From Nautilus pompilius (lineage: Eukaryota > Mollusca > Cephalopoda > Nautilida > Nautilidae), in NCBI GenBank assembly GCA_018389105.1, contig JACATO010000632.1:620001-684000 (forward strand): a stretch of 64,000 nt of DNA. Reading direction: 5' to 3'. Both the position numbers and the translations under genes were made by a program. Below, in pieces: positions 1-40,200 of this stretch. How positions within the stretch are numbered: position 1 is the stretch's first letter; the number at the start of each line of letters is the position of its first letter. The notes beneath the pieces were generated by a model, which was not told the DNA's origin, did no database searches, and saw only the letters and a list, made by a program, of their open reading frames with translations.

Positions 1-439
1 AATGGCCGTTGACCTATCCGTAAGACTTAAATAGGGTTAAAAAACAGAGGTGGACTGAATTGTTTATAGTGAGACGAGGCAACAAGAAATCTCTACGCTT
101 CACATTAAAAAAACCCATCAATCAAACTGATTGTCTGATGATGATTTCTGACCACTAAAATCTAACCAAAGTTTCACATATATTGCCAGTTTCTTGGAAT
201 GGAAAAAAAAAAAAAAGTTCTTATATGATCTGTTCTAGAAGTTAGGGAATTTTCTACTCTCTTACAGGATTCTAATTAATGAAATATATAAAACTACTTT
301 TTGAACTTAAGAAAGTCGTGCTTAAAACAGCGTAGGAAAGATATGAAAAGCAAACTCTTCATTGTATTCTTTTGGGTATCACCAGCAGCCCAATAAATAA
401 AAGACATTGTTCAAAAGTGACAAGAAAGCAAATAACAGG
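1..439. other. Intergenic, no recognised feature
   Basis: AT-rich sequence beyond the likely CCDC77 poly(A) site. No exon-like frame, transposase motif or inverted repeat was seen. Confidence 0.4.
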
Positions 440-1166
440 GGGAAAAAAAGCAATTCTAAAAATAAGATTTATTTATTTGACTTCAAATGAATTAACTATT
501 CCACACAAATTCAGTCTTCAGTACCTGAATATCTGATGTAAAAACAAAAGCAATTCTCCATCTAATGTTAAATGAACGAGAACACGTGCACACACACACA
601 CACACACACATTTGGAACGGCAGTATTCCATTTACATAAAAACCAAAAAACAAACACCCACCACCACTCAGTAGAGTCCTTTACATCACTATCGGGGCGG
701 TGACATCAGAGGACTCCTATACGCTTCTATTATCTCACAAGGGGCGAGAAATTAAATCATGACAGCATACAAAATCAAGTTGGAATATATAAAATAAGAA
801 AACTGGGCCAGAATTTTTAGATCTGTTTAAAGAAAAGAAAAATGGAATTTAAAACAAACTCATATCTGCAAACATATTGAACTTTTTCTTTTTTTGTAAT
901 ATCAATGAAAGATTTAAAAACTTCCTAACAGTAATTCAATTTTGATTTTTTGTAGCACCAAAATGCATTACATCTGTATGTACAGTAATTGAGTTTACAA
1001 ACTGCCGATTAAATAGCTTTCTGAATAATAGACGGACGGATGAAAATAGCTACTAACACACTGAGAAAAGTTAACTCACAGCAGTCTCTTCTCACAAAAT
1101 GTCACACATATGGTTAACAGTTCTTGGCTACTGTGTGATGTCTGAGTTCTAAAGGTGTATTTACAC
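440..1166 (-). terminator. Probable CCDC77 3' UTR and poly(A) signal
   Basis: Downstream of the CCDC77 stop on the minus strand there is no further exon. Overlapping AATAAA hexamers on the minus strand (plus-strand TTTATTTATTT at 468-478) with T-rich minus-strand sequence beyond would fit cleavage near 450. A (CA)11 tract lies inside at 589-610. The choice of signal is inference. Confidence 0.35.
589..610. repeat. (CA)n microsatellite
   Basis: Eleven CA dinucleotides in the probable CCDC77 3' UTR. Confidence 0.95.
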
Positions 1167-30302
<29,136 letters not shown>

Positions 30303-31117
30303 TTTGAAAATTGCGCTTTTTGTTGTTGTTGTTGTTGTTCTCTCCCTTCTCCGATGGAGGAGGAGGAGGAAGAATAGCGGGGACCCCGAGTACCTCAGGG
30401 TTCCTAGTGCCGTCGATTTTATTTGTTTATTTATTTATTGTGGATAGACGCCGCTGGGGGTCGGGCAGGAAGGAGACCGACGGAGACGCGCCTGGAATAT
30501 TTTACAAAAAAAAAAACAAAACAAAAAAAATCAAACAAAAAAAAACAAAAAAACAACAAAAACAAAAAAATAAACAAAAGTAAAAAAATAAACAAAAGTA
30601 AAAAACAAACAACAACAACAACAACAGCAGGATTTTGTTGTTGTTGTTTTTTTTTTCCTCTCTCTTAACATACGTAGCCTCCCAAATCACATTTTAAACG
30701 AGATTCGTCATACCGAGGTTCCTCGGCTGGTTGACCCGCTGGATTTGACCTCGGCCGTCGGTATTCCTGCTCGCAAAACACAGAAGTCGGACGAAACTGG
30801 ATGTGCGAGGCCGTCCTCCGACGCCCCGCCCGGCCCCGGCCGCTCCGGGTGCGGAAACGCGCCAGTCGAAGTCGAAAGCGGGCGCAACCCCGGCTCGGGG
30901 CCGGGGCGATCGCTCGCGAATGCGCGGGTCTATGTCGCGCGGATGCGGAGCCTCCCGGAACGGGGGGGGGGAGTTCTTTGGGCCGACACACACACACACA
31001 CACACGGACTTCATAACGCTCGGTTGTTGTTGCATGGATTTGTTTGGATTTACGCGGACATTTCTGTTGTGGAAGCTGCCGAGGGAGTACGTGGGTGAAT
31101 GGCGGCTCTGATTCGAG
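30303..31117. promoter_or_regulatory. Putative bidirectional CCDC77-KDM5 promoter
   Basis: 815 bp separate the two start codons. The right half (about 30700-31117) is GC- and CpG-rich with no obvious TATA box, as in CpG-island promoters. A (GTT)n tract and (GGA)n lie near the CCDC77 side (30319-30372), an A-rich tract fills 30506-30610, an AAC/GTT inverted repeat spans about 30608-30650, and a (CA)n lies at 30987-31005 near KDM5. YY1-like ATGGCG motifs sit at both gene starts (30306-30296 minus; 31098-31107 plus). Transcription start sites are not visible, so the bidirectional role is inference. Confidence 0.7.
30506..30660. repeat. A-rich tract and AAC/GTT inverted repeat
   Basis: A run of A and AAAC units (30506-30605) precedes (AAC)n and then (GTT)n, which can pair around a short loop at about 30626-30632. 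Low-complexity sequence in the middle of the promoter region. Confidence 0.8.
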
Positions 31118-31134
31118 ATGGATCTTTCGGATAA
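31099..31134 (+). CDS. Upstream ORF overlapping the KDM5 start
   Basis: ATG at 31099 opens a 12-codon frame ([14 protein letters not shown] at 31132-31134) that is +1 to KDM5 and ends 14 bases after the KDM5 ATG. The overlap would force leaky scanning or limit KDM5 translation if the transcript begins upstream. Sequence is certain; a function is inference. Confidence 0.4.
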   Translation: MAALIRDGSFG

Positions 31135-31276
31135 CCCCTACCTGTATTTCGTTCCGCCGCCCGAAGCGCCGGTCTTCACCCCGACCGAGGAGGAATTCCG
31201 CGACACCCTGGGATACATATCCAAGATCAAACCTATTGCGGAAAAAAGCGGGATATGTAAAATAAAACCGCCTCCG
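31118..31276 (+). CDS. KDM5: KDM5 exon 1 (JmjN)
   Basis: 53 codons, from ATG 31118 to donor GTTAGT. Contains [27 protein letters not shown] and [12 protein letters not shown], the core of JmjN. Confidence 0.96.
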
Positions 31277-34200
31277 GTTAGTGTCCTTCCTTCCTTCCTT
31301 TACTCGGCTTCTCTCTCCCACTTTGTCCGCTCCCTTAGGCCGGCGGGGGGCCCGGCCGGACGGGGGGGGGACGGAGACGGAGAAGGTACGTGCGAGCCGA
31401 TATCTTAAACATGGCGACGCTTTTGTTTGGCCATCATCAACCATCCCACCGCCACTCGTGCAAGGGCTTCCCTCCTCCCCCCCCCTCCTGTGGAGGTTAG
31501 GGAGGAGGTAAGGGAGTGCTCGCTGGGGCCCCAGTCGCGTGGGTGTCACGTAAGCCGTGTGGGAGAGCTGACAGACCGTACCCACCCAGGGAGGACCGAC
31601 CGACCGACCGGTCAGAGTCTACACCCAGATAGGAGAGTGCCCGCCCGCTCTGTCCCCTCGGCTCCTTTATTCGATAACGATTTCCCCACCAGCACCACTG
31701 GAATTGCGTTATGCCCGTCCCCGTTTTACCTTGAATGCTTACCAAATATATAATAACTACATCTGTTCGCTAACCGTAGGGGGAAAACCTTTCTCCAAAG
31801 GAGTTTAATTGCGTGAAGTAAAATGGTTGTGTAATCTGTAAATACCTGGGGTGGATGGATGGATGGATGCTAATATTGCTTTTCCGAATGAAGTGCGTGC
31901 GTGGGTTTTCATTCCTGCGATGATACACGACCAGGTAAGATGTTAAAAGAATGGAATTAGCATTTAACTGGGATGGTGGGGGGGGGAACTAAAGAATTCC
32001 TTCTCTACCCCCGGATCCTGATCCTTCCAGTCGTCTTGCAGCACATTAACCTTAACGGAAAAGATTGTTAGACAGTTAAAAATTTTGCGTAAAAGTCAGA
32101 GAGAGAAGTTGATTTATTATTATTTGTTGTTGTTGTTGTAAGCCAGCCTGCGCAGGGATCAGGGATGCCGGATTCCTCCTCTTGGTTGACTGTTTTTTGT
32201 TAATTATCTAATACGCTTTTTGTCATTGCAATTCCTTTGACCTTCTCGAATAATTCGTCAAGGCTCGTTAGGGTGTGATGCGGAAACTCTCGGGCTTTGC
32301 AGATAGTTGGGCCGCAGACGGAGGAACGACATTGTCAGATGATGGCCATTGCTGGACACGATCCTCCTCCTCCTCCTTAATGCTCTCCTCCTCTTGCTTT
32401 ACCTTTCAGGACTGGCAACCGCCATTCGCAGTCGATGTGGAAACTTTCAAGTTCGTGCCTCGCATCCAGAAGCTGAACGAGCTAGAGGTTAGTGAAATGT
32501 TTATGGGCTTATTTTCTCCTTTAGGTGGGTGGCTGGGAGCGAAACCCAACGGGGGGAATGCTGTCGATTTTCCCCGTGACCTCTTTATGTGAAGCCAATA
32601 TGGCTGCCGTGCAGCAGTCCTGTCCTGTCCTGTCCTGTCTCGTCTCCCACCTCCGTCGGGCTGCTGCTGCACACACGGCATTATTTCTGAAACAAACTCT
32701 CTTTGCGCTGCGTAATTATTCTAGTTTGAATTAATGCTGTGTGGGCCCGTTTCATTCCCCCTTTTTTAGCTTAATAATTGTTTTGTCTGGGGCCGGTTTG
32801 TCCGCCAACCGAATGGCGGCTTCTAGTGTGGACCAACAACTACAACTACTACTACTACTGGCGGCGGCGGTGGTGGCTCCTTCCTTCCCTCCCTCCCTCC
32901 CACTTGTAATACGCACAAAGGGACGGCTTTCCTTTCCTTTCTGGTGGTTTGCGCCTGGCATCTAGACAATAAGATGGTAGTGTAGTGTTCCGGGACGGAT
33001 CGTGTAAGGAATTTACCTAGACCTCGAGGAGGAGCTGCTGCTGTCGTCTACAGGCCGCTCGGAACATTTTGGGGTTTAATTAATTTTATCGCAGTTCTCT
33101 TTTTACGAAAAATAAAATAGTAATTATGGAAAAAATCTTTATTGAAGTAGAAGGTGTTTTCGATATTGTAAGAAAAATCTTATATATCCAGAGAATTTAA
33201 TTGTTTTAAAGTTTAATGTCCATATTGAATTCGAAAAATTCAGTTTTTCTTGTGTAACATTAAAAAATTTTTAGATCATTTCCGAGTTTAATTAGTAGGA
33301 ACTCTCTCTCTCTCTCTGCAGCTAGAAATCAAGGTGTACCTCTTAGCTTTGGTTATGATGATGATACTTTTCCTGTCGAAACCCGTCTGCATTTAAACCT
33401 TTGCCAACTGTAGCGGAGCGAAGGACTTTCTCGTGCAGCCATATAGAGCTTTAATGTTCAGGAAGATTTCTTTCCTTAATCATTTTCTATCAGAAATCGT
33501 AAATCTGAAAAGCCCTGCACATCTTGAACTGTTAAATATTTAACTGTTTATCTTAAGTTTTTGTTTTGGTTTTTTTTTTAAATGAGGGAAAAAAGGGGAC
33601 TTTGGTTTGGTGGAGTGTTTATTGTACTCTTTTTTTAGATTTACAAATATACTTCGGTTTGTAAATTGCTTTTGGTCATGTCTGCCTTTGAATGTCTTTT
33701 GTCCCATTGTTACCTGATATCTTGTGTAGATTTGATTTGTTTTGTGGTGATACTCAGGTTTATAGGCAATGCTATTGTTGGGTAAGTTGAGTTTTAAAGT
33801 CTGATCTGTTGTGGCTCTGCCCCCCCCCTCCCTTTAAAAAATATTTTTGTAAATTTGTCATTGTTGACACTTTTTTGTTGTTGGTATAAGTGTACTGTAT
33901 CATCAGGCTATGAATAATCTGGAACAAATGGCTTTTTTTTCTAATTTCAACAAATTTCTTTTTGTTTAATAGTAGTTTTACAAAAGTGCATTAGATGTTA
34001 CCTCAAGGCAGTTTGGTTTGCCAGATATAGTTCTGCTCATGTGCACCAATCATGGGGTAATTCTGTTAATCACATGGAATGCAAGTTGCAAAGTTAATTT
34101 GTCATCTTGTAGGCTTGTTTCTTGACTACAATGTTGTTGTTTTTGTGTGTGTGTGTGGGCAACCTCACCTATTCATGATACTCCTATATTAAACATTGTT

Positions 34201-37200
34201 TACATTTAACATTGACCTGTAACTCTCAAGACAAAAGTTAAAGAAAGAAAAAAAAAAGTTAGCAAATTTGCCAGTCAAATTGTGCATTGTTTTCTCAAAT
34301 CTTTAAATCTAAAGCTCTCTGACTGTTGGTGGAAATAAAGAAATATTTCTGGTCAGTATAATTCGGCTGATAAACTAGAAAGGTTGGTTATGCTTAGGTG
34401 GATAAATTTCTTCAGCACTGGTTTTTATTTGCTGTTGGACCTAGTTGTTGTTAGCTGTTTGAGATGCACGTAAGAATTTTGTAACTTTTTTTGTTAGATT
34501 TGTCATTTCTCCTGAATTGTTAACTTTGTCAAGGTGTTTGGACATTTGCAGGCTTTTGTTTTATCTTTTGCAAGTTTGCAAAACATGGAGAGTAAACGAG
34601 GTATCTTAAATATTTTGAGAGAATATTGTACACTTATTTTAATATTATTGCAATATATATTGAAATAATACTGTAATAGTATATTGCAGAATATTTGCAT
34701 TTGCAGTACTTTGGAGTAGCACTCATTTCATTTTAATATTTAAAATTTGTTTATCTTTTGCATATTATAGGCAGTCTCATCTTACTTTAGAGTTAGAAAT
34801 AACTACCTGCTACCTAAACTGTCTATATATAGTAGTAGTATCAAAGTTCGATCTTTTCATGCTCTTACTATTAGAAAAAGTGGAGAAAACTGTTTGTACA
34901 ACATGCACAGATATTAGCCACACACAAAAAAAACAATGGAAATGGACTAGCAACTGCTTCGATATGAATTTTAAAAATGTAAAAATCATTATTTTCTACT
35001 ATAAACACTATGTACAATGTACAGACACTTAAAGGTAAATGCTCATTCAAACTTTCACGGCTACCTGTTTTATTCTGGTGGCATGAATAGAGTTTAAGTT
35101 TTATGCAAGGCCGAAATCGATGACACGGAGTGGATGAGATAAGTAATCCTGGTATTTGGGATTGTGACCCATTTTTTGGCATATCCCACATGTCCAATGG
35201 GGTTCATGACTGGTGATTTAGCCAGGGCATAGCAGAATTGTGATGCCCTGGTTCTTTCATTTCTGCATTGCTTAGGTGGTGAGAGCTGTGGCACCAGTTT
35301 TTCATAAAAATACTGATTTTTGGAAGATCACCATTGGCATAGCCAAGTGGAAATCTCATGTATTAAGCAGAAGTTAATTGTTTGCTGTAACTCTCCAGTA
35401 GTCTGATCACAACATGAACTGATTGCTATAGTTTGCCATGGCAAGTCACCATACCCGCATTAGGGTGATGACTACAGAACTTATTTTTAAATATCAAAAT
35501 TCCTGCTATGACATGGGTTGAACTTTTGCATATAAAACATTAATATAAAGCTCGTTTTTGATTTGTGTGAAAAAAGTTGCCCCAGGCTGCCAAATAAAAA
35601 TTTTCATTTTACGCTCTAATAGGGCAAATTTCATAAATATTGATGTATTGGCATTCTCATACAGATTTATTTGTAACTGATACATAACTCCTATAATAAA
35701 GTTTAGTCTAATGGCTGATTATAAGTCAAGTGATACAATAGACAAAAATGCTAAAAATTTGGGCCAAACATTTGCCAAGTACAACTAAAAGACAAAGAAA
35801 TTTGCCAAGAATTGAAAGTTTCAAAGATTACGTTAGGTTACCTTTAAAAAAAAAGATGTTTTAGGATGTTACCATACACTACTTGATAATGAAAAATCAA
35901 AACAAAAAAGAGTTAAAATTATTCATGAAGAATTAATTAATCTATGGAAGAAGATGAGTTTACCCATACTCAGCGAGCAGGCAATCATTGCTCGTATTAA
36001 TAAACTAATATTAGAATATGAAAAAAATGAAAGATGTCCAAAAGAAAAATTTTAAAAAAAAATTAGATACTGTATTTGACATTACAAAGCCAGAAGGACA
36101 ATGGTTGTGTGAAGAAGACAAGAAACTTTATGAAAAACAGACCGAATCTGAAGGAAAAATAGGCTACGCAACTCATAGACAAGCTTCAATTTCCTCAATT
36201 CATCCATCAAAAAGACAGAGATGCACTCAAAAAGACAATAAAACTGAGCCGCAAGATGATATAAAAGATGACAATCAAGTAGTGCAACCACCAATTCCGA
36301 TACCAGTTCTAATGAAAGCATCTATGAATCTTCCCCTAAAGCAAAGCAAAAATTTTCTACGTTTCTGCCTACCAAATACTTACTGAACTATCACTTTCTA
36401 CTCATAAAGCATCAAACGTTTGTTTAAATCTTGCAAAAGAGGGGATAAATCTGCCAACAACTCCTCAGTCTGGAATATTCAAACACATGATTAGATGTGG
36501 GGAAGAGGAAAATAAAAAATCATCTTAGAGAAGAGAAAGATTACTGCTTGCATTTTGATGGAAAAAGGTTACCAGGAGAAAGAGGAACAGTAAAGCATGG
36601 AGAAAAGTATCAAGTTGTATGCCTTCACAGTCCCACAAAAAAAATTAAATTAGGGGTGGTCAGATGTGAAAGTGGTTCAGCCGAAAGTATATTTAAAGGA
36701 ATTGTTAGTATTCTTGACGACAACGATGCATGGTCTAGAATCAAAATGATCATTTGTGATACTACTGCTGTAAATACTGGCCATATTAATGAGGTTGTAG
36801 TTAGAATACAGCAAAAAATGTTACAAATGGGTCTAAATGTACCTCAGTACATAGGTTGCCAACACCACATTTTGGACAGAATATTAAAACATGTTCTTGA
36901 CTTCTATCTTGATAAGCATACCACAGGTCCTAATTTGAATTATAAATTTATAGATGAAATAACTGAAGGGTATGAGGTCTTAAAAGAATCGTATACGTAT
37001 ACTCCAGAGGTAGAGATGCCCGTTGTGGAAAATCCTGGATGGAGGGATGATTTCAGGTTCCTTTATATTCTATGCTTTGCATTTCGACAATATAAGGAAA
37101 ATCACAAATTACCGAAAATAATTTGGTGATCTCTACCATCAATTCATAGTGCTCGATGGAATTCCAGAGCAATTTATTCCCTTATTGCTTATTTTATGTT

Positions 37201-40200
37201 ACCAAACTGGAGAGCAGTACTTGAAAAACCAGTTACTTTCATAGCTTTTGGTTGGCAGGAAGTATGGTTTTCTAACCAAAAATCTAAGAATGAAATATAT
37301 GACAAACTCCTGTTAAATATTAAAGAAACTAAGTGCAGAACTGCTGAAAAATGCTTCAAAACTCACTGGTCCCAAGAAAATTCTGTTATTGATATACCAC
37401 GACCAAATATTATTGCTGAAAGGGGAATTAAACTAATGGAAGAATTAAGGAAAACTTGTAAAACTGATAAGTATTTAAATATAAAATTTGTTTCAAAAAA
37501 CAACTTCTAATTATTTTAATAAGTAGTATTGTACTATTTGTTACTTTTTAAAAAAGAAATAGTCTTTCTTTGATTTTTTTTTTTTTTTTAACTTTGTTTT
37601 TAAATCAAATCACACTCGTGTTTTGGAAAATTAAAAAAAAAAACACTATATTAAAAACTTTAAGTCTAACCCTGGGGGAACTTTTTTCAAAATTCAGAAG
37701 AATGATCAGCATATTCTTAATTCGTACCAAAAAGTTCGAATCCCACTGCAGGGTAATAAAATTTTTTTTTTGTCATCACCCTAACCCACATATATCCACT
37801 GCTTGAGAACAGTGAAAACCTGGACTCATTTGGAAAATTAGTGTTCCAAAAGGCAGGAGAAAGATGAGCAACATTAAGCAGAATGAAGGGTGGTTTGCAT
37901 CTTTTGCTCTTCCATTGTATTCCAATGCTATGAATATGCCTAATGGTTCTTATCTGCACATATTCTAGATTTAATTTCCATACTTCTCTTTACAGCATAG
38001 TGTTCATTTTGTTCAATTTGGTCATCCAGGACAGTTACCCAATACTTTGGAGGTTTTCCACTATCTGCCCTTTTCAAAGTTCATTAGTTCTTGCAAGCCA
38101 TTTCACAAATAGGTTATCTATCTGCAAACTAAGGCTTTCTTTTGACTATACCTGTTATAGCTTGCTATGGTAATACATTAGAATTTGAAGCTTCAAAAAA
38201 AAACTGAAATTTTATTGATTATCTATAGTTCCCTCTGTCCACTGGTACTCTTTACTTCACAAGTGTCTACTTTCAGTCAAAAACTGCTTGCTCTCAGATT
38301 TAAAATGAGCAAATTTACTTGAAACAATTTTAAACTATTTCAATTTAAAGTAAAAATGCTTTTTTGATTTTAAAGTTATACATAAATTGTAACCAGACAA
38401 GTTTTTTAAAGGTGAAAAGTCCAGGTCAGATGCATGTGACTACAGGAAATATTCAAAACAAACAAACATGGCTTACTTTTAGCCTAAATTACATTTAGTG
38501 AAATATCCATTGTTCAGGGCAGCACAGAAGCAATATTGTGGACCATTGATTCCAATTCGGATGACTGAATTAGAGTTTCTGGTATTCACATTGCAGGGTT
38601 ACCTAGTGATCAGTGGCAGTGGACAAAGTGACTAGACATGATATCAAGGATGAGGAAGTAGAACAGTGAAATTAGACTCGGTTATGAAACTAAAACCATG
38701 TGTCCATTTGTATTCTATTTATTACATGCTTTTATCTCAATGGACTGCCAATGTTGAGCTCCTGAGTTGGTTGAAATTAGCTCTGTTTGGTGTACCTCTT
38801 TGATGTGGTTTCCTCCAGCATCTTAAAAATGAAGAGTTATAGGAGGAGCTTGGCTTGTAGCCTCCTATACTGAGAAATGGTCAAGCACACAATAATCTCA
38901 TAACTGAGATTGGAATCTGAAACCTTTGAAATTAGATATTCAGAGTTAATTCCTATATTGTCATTGAAATATCCTTATGTACTGTAATTTAGTTCCTACA
39001 TTGCATCCAGTTTTCAACATATGCCCCAATAAACATGGTCATGTCTATGACAGCATCTATTTAACCTTTCAGAAAACATTTTGATATTCTGCAACCCCAT
39101 CTTTTAACCTACATGTAAATGGACACCAATTGTGCCAATGTTTGATTTCCTGTTTATCATGGGGACACACTATACAAGGACCACACAACTTATTGCATCA
39201 GTTCAACTTATATATATGCACTTCAGACAGTTGTTTGTTGTTTTAAAATTTTGTCTTAAATTCTTTTCTTTTTATTGGTTTATTACACTATTTATATCTT
39301 ATGGAAACATTGATATATTTTTCATTGTATTTGTTTACTTTCTCTGAATGGATTTGTGGTGAAATTTCATTTGTATATATATATGAATTTGTTTTTAATA
39401 AAAAAGATCTAAAAGCTTTCCTAGGTGATTTGAATATTGGGTAAAAGTGCTAACAAGATCTGTATAAAGGCAGTGCTCATTGTTTGATATCCATTGATAG
39501 TGGGCAAAGCCTGCTTTAGCAAAATTGCATGTATACATGTTTGTAGAATGTTTGCTACAGTGTGTATTTAACATTTGGTTCCAGACTGCATGATTTAACT
39601 GTATGTGATGCCAACCATTTTGTAATCCTTTAACTGGTATCAATAGTGATTTTGCAGCTTGATGTAAGATAACAATTTTTCTGAAGACGGCTGACACAAA
39701 AAATAAAAAAAGTATTTTGCCTTAAGCATCTGTATGTATATGAAATAGCTATAAGAGAGAAACAAAACAAAACCTTTATGACAAGCTGGTATTATCTTGG
39801 AATTAGTCAAATACAAGCCAGGGTGGCTTATAGTTTTTATGAATACAGTCAACTCCTAAAAATTCGAGCACCTTTGCACTAAACAGTGCTTGAATTCCTG
39901 AATTTTATGAAGTCTTGAACAGTATGGAACCTCCAGATTGAAATTTTGCATTCAAAAGAGTTTTTAAATGGTGTTTGTACTTAAAATATATAAAGAATCA
40001 TCAATAAATGGAAAGATATGCGAGTAATATTTAAAGATTTGTTGTATTGAATGTTTTGAAATAAGAGGTTAGAGGTAAGTGCTACTCGGGTATTGACAAT
40101 TTTGACTCTCCACCCTGGACAACCAAAAAAAGCTGCTGTTCATACACAATCATAAATAAAACGTGTGAATAAAAATATTTGCTGTGCTTGCTTACCAGAG

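Larger units (their letters stand above)
30700..31640. promoter_or_regulatory. CpG-rich island over KDM5 exon 1
   Basis: Dense CG dinucleotides and long C/G runs contrast with the AT-rich rest of the window and extend over the 5' UTR, exon 1 and the start of KDM5 intron 1. It creates several long accidental open frames. Confidence 0.75.

Noticed and set aside
30665-31585. Longest open frame in the window, 306 codons on the minus strand
   Set aside because: It lies antisense across the GC-rich island and KDM5 exon 1, has Arg/Pro-rich low-complexity translation and no domain; GC-rich DNA has few stops.
32741-32965. Plus-strand 74-codon frame near KDM5 exon 2
   Set aside because: Low-complexity (CTA)n and (TCCC)n translation in GC-rich intron; no donor or acceptor linking it to KDM5 in phase.
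37725-37760. GTTCGAATCCCACTGC, tRNA B-box-like
   Set aside because: No A-box at the right distance; could be a SINE scrap but not supported.
39847-39880. CAGTCAACTCCTAAAAATTC beside TA, like a Tigger end
   Set aside because: No second end could be located.
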